Source: an uncultured Asticcacaulis sp. (lineage in GTDB: Bacteria; Pseudomonadota; Alphaproteobacteria; Caulobacterales; Caulobacteraceae). From it: a stretch of 11,849 bases of DNA. Location: NCBI GenBank assembly GCA_946480125.1, contig CAMLIY010000081.1, positions 1 through 11,849 of the forward strand, written 5' to 3'. The notes beneath the pieces are model-generated. The model did no database searches. It was not told where the DNA came from and was given only the letters and a program-made list of their open reading frames with translations. Position numbers and translations under genes: made by a program. This document shows, in pieces, positions 6,543-11,849 of this stretch; the stretch's first letter is position 1, and every line of letters begins with the position of its first letter.

Positions 6543-7187
6543 TCAGGCTTTCACGGCCAGAATTGTATTGCGGAGCGTATAGTCACGTCCATCATATATC
6601 CAGTCGAGCCCACGAATTCGGGCTTCCAGAGCTGGCTGTCGTTCGCCATCAAGCTTGATATTAACCGCAGACCCATCTTCATCAACCGCGATGCCGGTTG
6701 ATAGCCAGTGCAAATTGCCATCCAGAAACGCTTCTTTCAGGAAGGCCTCAATTGTTTCGAACAGCAAATAAGGCACTGGCGGCCGTTCGCCTTCAATCTG
6801 ACGCTGATAAAGGCCGGCGAATATCTGCCATGGGCCATCCATGCGTTTTATGACCTGGCGCGTCACCCGTCCCGGATTGTGGCGATTCCAGAAAGCGCTC
6901 AGTAAAACCGGAAAGACGCCCTCGCCGAAAACCGCCAGCCCGCCTTCCGCCGGATAGATTTCCGTCGCACTCTGATCATCTGCTAAGGCCACTTCAATAT
7001 AAAGCAGACGCCCGGTGATATAGGCCTGGATGGCCGGATACAAACCATCGATCATCAGCCAGTGGCCGATTTCATCAGGTATCAGGCCGTGGACCTCAAA
7101 CAGTCCCTTCAGCTCGGTATGAAAGGCAGCGAAATCATTCATGCGTGTTACATAGTCATAGGCCGGTATCGAATCCATAGCGGCCAT
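6543..7187 (-). CDS. Conserved hypothetical protein, possibly DUF6348-like
   Basis: Not recognised with confidence. The 214-residue soluble protein has alternating strand and helix character, with IGHWLMIDGLYPAIQAYI in the first third, a central FPVLLSAFWNRH segment and a C-terminal DWIYDGRDYTLRN. This order is reminiscent of DUF6348 proteins, but I am working from memory. No signal peptide, membrane span or catalytic motif is visible. ATG at 7187 has GGGAAG about eight bases upstream; TTG at 7190 and ATG at 7178 are in-frame alternatives. It is divergent from trcR, with 138 bases between starts. Codon use is like that of its neighbours, so recent transfer is not indicated. The 57 bases between its stop and the small membrane-protein gene hold no clear feature. 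Confidence 0.75.
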   Translation of the reverse strand: MAAMDSIPAYDYVTRMNDFAAFHTELKGLFEVHGLIPDEIGHWLMIDGLYPAIQAYITGRLLYIEVALADDQSATEIYPAEGGLAVFGEGVFPVLLSAFWNRHNPGRVTRQVIKRMDGPWQIFAGLYQRQIEGERPPVPYLLFETIEAFLKEAFLDGNLHWLSTGIAVDEDGSAVNIKLDGERQPALEARIRGLDWIYDGRDYTLRNTILAVKA

Positions 7188-7241
7188 CAAACGGGCTTCC
7201 CTTTGTGGAGAAATCGCTCTATATCATCCTCACAACACCCG

Positions 7242-7264
7242 CGCCCGGCCGAAAAGGCCGGGCG
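7242..7264 (+). promoter_or_regulatory. GC-only hairpin in the trcR leader
   Basis: CGCCCGGCC (7242-7250) pairs perfectly with GGCCGGGCG (7256-7264) around a GAAAA loop, nine G-C pairs, 61 bases before the trcR start codon. No T-run follows, so it is not a typical terminator. It may stabilise or regulate the leader of the trcR messenger, or be an attenuator-like element. Confidence 0.5.
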
Positions 7265-7325
7265 TAGCCATTTCTGGACGGTCGTTCTGGCCGCTCCCAA
7301 CAAGGCCCAACAAGGGATAACTACC

Positions 7326-8039
7326 ATGTCCGACATCCTGATGCCCAAGGCGACCGCCGTTTGGCTCGTAGACAATACTTCGCTCGGTTTCGATCAGATA
7401 GCCGATTTTTGCGGTCTGCACCTGCTTGAAGTCAAGGGCATTGCCGATGGTGAAGTGGCGCGCGATATCCGCGGCGCCGATCCGATCGCAAACGGTCAGC
7501 TCACCCGCGAGGAACTGACCAAGGCGGAAGCCACGCCGACTTACCGTATGAAGGCGCTGGTGTCGCGTCATGCCGAACTGTTGAAACCGACCAAAAAAGC
7601 GCCGCGCTATACGCCGGTGTCACGCCGTCAGGACCGTCCGGACGCCATCCTGTGGTTCGTCAAGAACCACCCGGAAATTACCGATGCGCAAATCTCAAAA
7701 CTGTTGGGCACCACCAAATCGACCATCGAGCAGGTGCGTTCACGCACCCACTGGAACTCAACCAATATCAAGGCGGTCGATCCGGTGACACTTGGTCTGA
7801 TTGGTCAGATTGAACTGGATGCCGCTGTCCGCAAGGGCGCCGAGGCCAAACGCAAGCAGGCCGAAAAACTGGGTATTCCGCTTGATGACCCGTCGCTGCA
7901 GCCCGCCGTGACCGTACAGCCTGCTTTCGAGGAAGAAGAAGACAGCCCGTACGCCAAGAAGAACGACCTGTCCGTTGAAGATGTCTTCGGCAAGGGCGGC
8001 GGCAAGCTGTCAGAACCGGAAGAAGACGAGGACTTTTAA
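7326..8039 (+). CDS. trcR: Cell cycle transcriptional regulator TrcR (DUF1013)
   Basis: Alphaproteobacterial regulator family (TrcR, PF06242), linked to cell-cycle transcription in Caulobacter. The 237-residue protein begins with MSDILMPKATAVWLVDNTSL, the family signature, and has two helix-turn-helix-like segments: residues 20-42 (GFDQIADFCGLHLLEVKGI) and residues 118-142 (ITDAQISKLLGTTKSTIEQV, then RTHWN). The C-terminal 36 residues (from 202) are strongly acidic and probably disordered, ending PEEDEDF. ATG at 7326 has an excellent AAGGGA nine bases upstream; longer in-frame versions run back through the leader hairpin and are not coding. It is monocistronic, with an intrinsic terminator directly downstream. 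The divergent neighbour has a GAATC (a GANTC, CcrM-type methylation sequence) at 7171-7175, near the shared control region. Confidence 0.93.
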   Translation: MSDILMPKATAVWLVDNTSLGFDQIADFCGLHLLEVKGIADGEVARDIRGADPIANGQLTREELTKAEATPTYRMKALVSRHAELLKPTKKAPRYTPVSRRQDRPDAILWFVKNHPEITDAQISKLLGTTKSTIEQVRSRTHWNSTNIKAVDPVTLGLIGQIELDAAVRKGAEAKRKQAEKLGIPLDDPSLQPAVTVQPAFEEEEDSPYAKKNDLSVEDVFGKGGGKLSEPEEDEDF

Positions 8040-8068
8040 AGCACTCAAGAGGACGTAAACGCATAAAG

Positions 8069-8098
8069 AAAGCCCGCCGGACGATTCGGCGGGCTTTT
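8069..8098 (+). terminator. Intrinsic terminator of trcR
   Basis: AAAGCCCGCCG (8069-8079) pairs perfectly with CGGCGGGCTTT (8087-8097), seven-base loop, followed by TTTTGAGTTTTT. It lies 30 bases after the trcR stop codon. Confidence 0.92.
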
Positions 8099-8141
8099 GA
8101 GTTTTTCAGGCAGGGAAATGCTCAGGGGATTTAGCGGTCAT

Positions 8142-8357
8142 TCAAGATTTGATATCCAGCAGGCTGCCCAGCATGTCATCGGCGGTTTTGATGACGCTGA
8201 TATTAGCCTTGAAAGCATTGCGCGAGTCGATCTGCTCAACCAGATCACTCAGGATATCCTGGCCATTGGTCGCATTGCGGGCCGTGCTGGCAGCGGCTTT
8301 ATCAAAGCGCTGCGTGGCGGATATAATCCCGGCTGTGGCTGTGCTGATCGCGGACAT
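8142..8357 (-). CDS. Miniature flagellar basal-body rod-like protein
   Basis: The 71-residue product looks like the two conserved ends of a flagellar axial protein joined without the middle. Residues 3-31 (ISTATAGIISATQRFDKAAASTARNAT) resemble the N-terminal helix of rod, hook and hook-associated proteins. Residues 38-71 (LVEQIDSRNAFKANISVIKTADDMLGSLLDI) match the C-terminal motif (Q-hydrophobic-x-x-Q-x-A/Y-x-A-N ... TADDMLxxLL) shared by FlgC, FlgG and FlgE. FlgC is normally about 130 residues. ATG at 8357 is chosen; GTG at 8363 is two codons upstream and in frame. No flagellar gene is adjacent. It could be a true small rod or adaptor protein, or a reduced paralogue; the frame is intact, so it is not an obvious pseudogene. 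Confidence 0.75.
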   Translation of the reverse strand: MSAISTATAGIISATQRFDKAAASTARNATNGQDILSDLVEQIDSRNAFKANISVIKTADDMLGSLLDIKS

Positions 8358-8386
8358 ATTCACACTATGCGCGCCAAAACTTAAGG

Positions 8387-8404
8387 CCGCTTTTATGAAA
8401 GCGG
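8387..8404 (-). terminator. Hairpin after pheT, possible terminator
   Basis: CCGCTTT (8387-8393) pairs with AAAGCGG (8398-8404), loop TATG, and TTAA lies on both sides. On the minus strand it is 56 bases beyond the pheT stop and is followed by CCTTAAGTTTT, a poor T-run. It may end the pheS-pheT transcript. Confidence 0.4.
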
Positions 8405-8419
8405 TTAATGCGTGTTAGC

Positions 8420-8432
8420 TACAGTCACTGTA
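8420..8432. repeat. Palindrome TACAGT-C-ACTGTA
   Basis: Perfect 6-1-6 palindrome in the 102-base gap between the end of pheT and the start of the mini rod-like gene (minus strand). It lies 63-75 bases upstream of that start and could be an operator; nothing else supports this. Confidence 0.3.
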
Positions 8433-8459
8433 CCGGCACCATAGCCATAACCGATGCTT

Positions 8460-10859
8460 TTAGCTGCGTAATACTGCCCCGGTTTTTTGAGCCGCCGCGA
8501 TTATCTTTGCCCCCATACCCTCAATTTCCGGTTCGGTCAGGGTCTTGTCGGTCGGGGTTAGGGTGACTTCGACGGCCAGCGACTTCTGGCCTTCGGGCAC
8601 GCCTGTGCCGGTATAGACGTCGAACACCTGCGCGTCACCGATCAGCAGCTTGTCGGCGCCCTTGATGGCGCGAACCAGATCGCCCGCAGCGGCATCCGCC
8701 GGCAGCAGGAAGGCGAAATCGCGGGTCAGCGGCATCAGATTGGAAAGGCTTAGCGCGCCCTTGGACTTGCCGGATTTGGCTTTCGGCGAGGGCAGCAGGT
8801 CGAGGCGGATTTCGAAGCCAACGTGGGCACCATCCAGATTCAACGCCTTGAGCACAGCCGGATGCAGTTCGCCAAATTCGGCGACGATCTGCTTCGGACC
8901 CAGTTGAAGACGGGCCGAGCGACCCGGATGCCACCAGTTATTGTTATTGCCCTGGACCAGTTGCAGCGAAGCGACCGGCGCGCCCATGGCCTCCAGCAGT
9001 TCGATGAGATCGCCCTTCAGCGCGAACAGGGCGTCTTCGCCTCTCGTTTGCCAGTGGCGCGACTTGTCCGGCGCCTTGATGGCGGTGATGGTGGTCTTCT
9101 GGTCGTTCGGTTCGAGGCCTTGGTAGATGGGCCCGATCTCGAACAATTGCACGCCGGAAAACCCGCGCGCGGTATTGCGGCCGGCGGCTTCGAGGAGGTT
9201 GGCCAAGGCGGATGGCCGCATGCAGTTGAGTTCGGACGCGATCGGGTTGGCGAGCACCAGTTTATCGTCACCGCCGCCGAACAGTTTGGCCCAATCCTGG
9301 CGCATGAACGACCAGGTGACGGCCTCTGAGTAGCCGAAGGCGGCGAGGGCGCGGCGGGCGGTGCGGGCCTTGGCCTGCTGGCCGGTCAGCACGCCGCCGG
9401 GACGCAGGCCGACCACGGGCAAAGGCGTAGCGGGGATGTGGTTGAAGCCATAGATGCGGGCCACTTCCTCAACCAGATCGGCCTTGCCATCGATATCGCG
9501 CCGCCAGGACGGCACAGCCACGGTCCAGGATATGCCCTTGGTAAGGCCAAAGCCGAGCGCGGTCAGGATCTGCTCGATCTTGTCGGTGGGCACGTCAAGG
9601 CCGGTCAGTTGACCGACATAGGCGGGATCGAAAGTGACGTCAGCGCGGCCTTCGACGGGGGCGCCGGCTTCGACAACTTCGGACGCTTCGCCGCCGCACA
9701 GATCGAGAATCAGTTGCGTCGCCAGTTCGAGACCGGGGCGCGTCGATTGCGGATCGACGCCGCGGGCGAAGCGATACTGGGCATCGGAATTGAGGCTCAA
9801 GGTGCGGCCGGTCTGGGCGATGCGGATCGGCTCGAACCAGGCGGATTCGACGAAAACATCGGTGGTCGTGTCATCGACGCCGGTGCTTTCGCCGCCCATG
9901 ACGCCGCCCAGGCCGATCGGGCGCTGGCCATCAGCATCGGCGATGACGCACATATCCGGGCTGATGTCATAGGTCTTGCCGTCAAGCGCGATCAGTTGTT
10001 CGTCGTGTGTGCCGTTATGGTGGCCAAGGCGGGCTTCCAGCGTCGTGCCCGAGAGCTTGGCGACATCATAGACATGCAGCGGGCGGGCGCGATCAAAGGA
10101 CAGGTAGTTGGTGATGTCGACCAGGGTCGAGATCGGCTTGAGACCTATGGCCTTGAGCTTGTCCTGCAACCATTTCGGCGAGGGGCCATTTTTGACGCCG
10201 CGGATGACCCGGCCGGTGAAATGGCGACAGGCATCGCCATCGATCTTGACGGTGATCGGCGAGGGGAATTGGCCAAGAACCGCCGGAATGGTTGTTTCGG
10301 TGAAGCTGCCAAGCCCCGTCGCGGCCAGATCGCGGGCGATGCCGTGGACGCCCAGCCAGTCGGGGCGGTTGGGGGTCACTTCGAAATCAATCACCGGCTC
10401 CGCCCCGAAGACCTCGGCGGCCGGGGTGCCGACCTTGAGCGTATCCGGCAGATCAAGAATGCCATCGGCATCGCTGTCGATTTCCAACTCGGCGCCCGAA
10501 CACATCATGCCGTTGGAAACAACGCCGCGCACCGGCTTTTCAACCAGGGTTACGCCGAGGCCGGGCACATAGGCGCCGATCGGGGCATAGATGGTGGTCA
10601 TGCCAGCGCGGGCATTGGGCGCGCCGCAGACAATTTCCTTGCGGCCATCGATCGTATCGACCTGCAGGACCTGAAGCTTGTCGGCGTTCGGATGCTTGGC
10701 GGCCTCGATGACCTTGGCCACGGAAAAGGGCTTAAGCGCCTTGGCCGGATCATGGATGTCTTCAACTTCGAGACCGGCCATGGTCATGCTGGCTGCCACC
10801 TCATCTATGGTGGCGTCGGTCTTGAGGTGGTCTTTAAGCCAGGAGAGAGAGAATTTCAT
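8460..10859 (-). CDS. pheT: Phenylalanine-tRNA ligase beta subunit
   Basis: Larger subunit of the (alpha-beta)2 enzyme that charges tRNA-Phe; it carries the editing site and tRNA-binding parts while PheS holds the catalytic site. The full-length 799-residue product begins [12 protein letters not shown]. It has an N-terminal EMAP-like tRNA-binding domain (about 40-150, [13 protein letters not shown]), the B3/B4 editing domain (with [20 protein letters not shown]), the B5 domain (with [23 protein letters not shown]), the catalytic-like core, and a C-terminal anticodon-binding FDX-ACB domain (last roughly 90 residues, [11 protein letters not shown]). The start at ATG 10859 follows the stop of the TIR-like gene by one base (TAA-A-ATG), and no good Shine-Dalgarno sequence precedes it, so translation is probably coupled. 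Normally pheT follows pheS directly; here an extra gene intervenes. Confidence 0.97.
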   Translation of the reverse strand: MKFSLSWLKDHLKTDATIDEVAASMTMAGLEVEDIHDPAKALKPFSVAKVIEAAKHPNADKLQVLQVDTIDGRKEIVCGAPNARAGMTTIYAPIGAYVPGLGVTLVEKPVRGVVSNGMMCSGAELEIDSDADGILDLPDTLKVGTPAAEVFGAEPVIDFEVTPNRPDWLGVHGIARDLAATGLGSFTETTIPAVLGQFPSPITVKIDGDACRHFTGRVIRGVKNGPSPKWLQDKLKAIGLKPISTLVDITNYLSFDRARPLHVYDVAKLSGTTLEARLGHHNGTHDEQLIALDGKTYDISPDMCVIADADGQRPIGLGGVMGGESTGVDDTTTDVFVESAWFEPIRIAQTGRTLSLNSDAQYRFARGVDPQSTRPGLELATQLILDLCGGEASEVVEAGAPVEGRADVTFDPAYVGQLTGLDVPTDKIEQILTALGFGLTKGISWTVAVPSWRRDIDGKADLVEEVARIYGFNHIPATPLPVVGLRPGGVLTGQQAKARTARRALAAFGYSEAVTWSFMRQDWAKLFGGGDDKLVLANPIASELNCMRPSALANLLEAAGRNTARGFSGVQLFEIGPIYQGLEPNDQKTTITAIKAPDKSRHWQTRGEDALFALKGDLIELLEAMGAPVASLQLVQGNNNNWWHPGRSARLQLGPKQIVAEFGELHPAVLKALNLDGAHVGFEIRLDLLPSPKAKSGKSKGALSLSNLMPLTRDFAFLLPADAAAGDLVRAIKGADKLLIGDAQVFDVYTGTGVPEGQKSLAVEVTLTPTDKTLTEPEIEGMGAKIIAAAQKTGAVLRS
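10851..10859 (-). repeat. Direct repeat ATGAAATTC, copy at the pheT start
   Basis: The first nine bases of pheT. An identical sequence in the same orientation lies at 11560-11568, codons 5-7 of the TIR-like gene. With the preceding bases (AAA versus AAG) eleven of twelve positions match. The two copies bracket almost the whole foreign-looking segment. Confidence 0.6.
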
Positions 10860-10860
10860 T

Positions 10861-11579
10861 TTATGACGATGCTTCACCAACTTTAGAGAGGTCAACAGGT
10901 ATGCCAGCATCGCTCATACCTTGAGCTAGCTTTGCGACCACTTCTTGAACTCTAGTGTTAAATTCCAATCGAAGTATGCCGTCCATATCCGAAGGAATTT
11001 CTAGATTACCCTTTTTTAAAATAACCATGTTTTTCCGCCCTAACGAAGCCATTACCATTCCAGCTTCTAATATGACGTTTTGTCGTGCCCTCGGTTTCCT
11101 ATCAGCATCAGTAAGCTTATTACTGTAGCCATAATCGTCCGGTGTAAGCAGTACTATGCCAAAATCAGAGCTGCCATAGATGTGATGTTCCAAGGCCTCT
11201 ATTATCGTATTTGATCCACTACTATTATTTTGCAAAATAAATGGATCTAAACCCAAACGCCTAAGTATAAGTTCAAGTTGATCTCTGGCATCTCCGTCAT
11301 GGCCATGGACTACGAAAATCTTTGTCCCGACTTTTTTCTCTGGAGTATGCTTAGCGGCAGGTATGCCATTTAATGCCGTATCCATGAAGCTTTGGGTGGT
11401 TGCTTTATCGCTACCTTGAATCTGAACCGTGCCGTTCGTGTAGAAATTGACGATGTGGCCAGCTTTTGAACGAAATACTAAAGTGCCTGACTTTTCTGAC
11501 CACTCTCCAGGGCTTGGAAAGCCTTCAAAGAGCACTTTAAATTCATCATGGGTTCCCGTGAATTTCATCTTAGTTTCCA

Positions 11580-11580
<1 letters not shown>
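10861..11580 (-). CDS. TIR-like (PF10137-type) nucleotide-binding protein inserted between pheS and pheT
   Basis: Probable immune-type effector. The 239-residue protein has two parts. Residues 5-57 form a short strand-rich domain with conserved-looking GEW, FRS, and the run [13 protein letters not shown]. After a linker (about 70-84) a TIR-like domain fills 86-215: first strand [20 protein letters not shown], then [20 protein letters not shown] (145-151), RQNVILEAG (166-174), the helix and strand [11 protein letters not shown], and IPSDMDGIL. This order fits the TIR family of Cap12 and Pycsar effectors; Glu172 aligns with the glutamate used for NAD cleavage in active TIRs. No cyclic-nucleotide-binding domain is seen. 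GC is low: 18/60 at 11221-11280 and 27/60 at 11041-11100, against 35/60 at 10741-10800 in pheT. ATG at 11580 overlaps the pheS stop by one base; ATG at 11568 has a GGAA-like ribosome site and is an alternative start. NADase activity and a defence role are inference. Confidence 0.85.
11560..11568 (-). repeat. Direct repeat ATGAAATTC, copy inside the 5' end of the TIR-like gene
   Basis: Identical to the first nine bases of pheT and in the same orientation. It encodes Met5-Lys-Phe of the longer TIR-like reading frame and lies 12 bases after the pheS stop-start overlap, where an undisturbed pheT start might once have been. Confidence 0.6.

Positions 11581-11849
<269 letters not shown>

Noticed and set aside
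7062..7325. Upstream in-frame extension of trcR
   Set aside because: It overlaps the divergent gene and the leader hairpin, while ATG 7326 has an excellent ribosome site and gives the exact family N-terminus.
8405..8490. Minus-strand frame reading [22 protein letters not shown] after the pheT stop, resembling the end of an exported Gly-Tyr protein
   Set aside because: The frame is closed by a stop just inside the 3' end of pheT and has no start codon, leaving under 30 codons. It is best taken as chance in a Gly-rich reading.
9438..10886. Long plus-strand open frame of about 480 codons opposite pheT
   Set aside because: It is a mirror of the GC-rich pheT gene, rich in Asp, Gly, Ala and Arg with no domain pattern, while pheT is certain on the other strand.

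Overview
The window most likely comes from an alphaproteobacterium of the Caulobacteraceae, probably Asticcacaulis or a close relative. The evidence is rcdA, a DUF1192 gene, a PIG3-type quinone oxidoreductase and trcR (DUF1013) close together, plus GC-rich alphaproteobacterial codon use. Species-level assignment is inference from remembered protein similarity.

Layout. 1-2724 (plus strand): the 3' part of a bacterioferritin gene, an exported methyltransferase-fold lipoprotein and an alpha/beta hydrolase of the monoacylglycerol lipase/lysophospholipase type. 2735-4830 (minus strand): a histidinol-phosphatase-like IMPase gene, a short stretch rich in inverted repeats, a PraR/R00410-type XRE regulator with an operator-like palindrome in front, a strong terminator, and rcdA, the ClpXP accessory factor for CtrA destruction. 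4831-5316: two CtrA-box-like sequences and a DUF1192 gene, then the divergent start of the quinone oxidoreductase gene. 5317-6485 (plus): the quinone oxidoreductase and a 46-residue single-span membrane protein. 6543-7187 (minus): an unrecognised protein. 7326-8098 (plus): trcR with a GC-rich hairpin in its leader and a textbook terminator. 8142-8357 (minus): a 71-residue mini flagellar rod-like protein. 8460-11849 (minus): pheT and the end of pheS, separated by a foreign-looking TIR-like gene.

The most striking feature is the TIR-like gene (PF10137-type, the TIR family of Cap12 and Pycsar effectors) at 10861-11580. It fits between pheS and pheT with a 1-nt stop/start overlap on the pheS side and a 1-nt gap on the pheT side. 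It is clearly more AT-rich than its flanks, and a 9-bp direct repeat (ATGAAATTC) lies near its 5' end and at the pheT start codon. A probable NAD-consuming or nucleotide-sensing immune effector therefore appears to share the transcript, and probably the translation, of an essential aminoacyl-tRNA synthetase. No nucleotide cyclase or other defence partner is present in this window.

The other coherent theme is cell-cycle control: rcdA with CtrA-box-like sites upstream would close a feedback loop in which CtrA drives the factor that promotes its own proteolysis, and trcR lies nearby. No tRNA, rRNA, insertion sequence, CRISPR array or intergenic stretch longer than 300 bases was seen.
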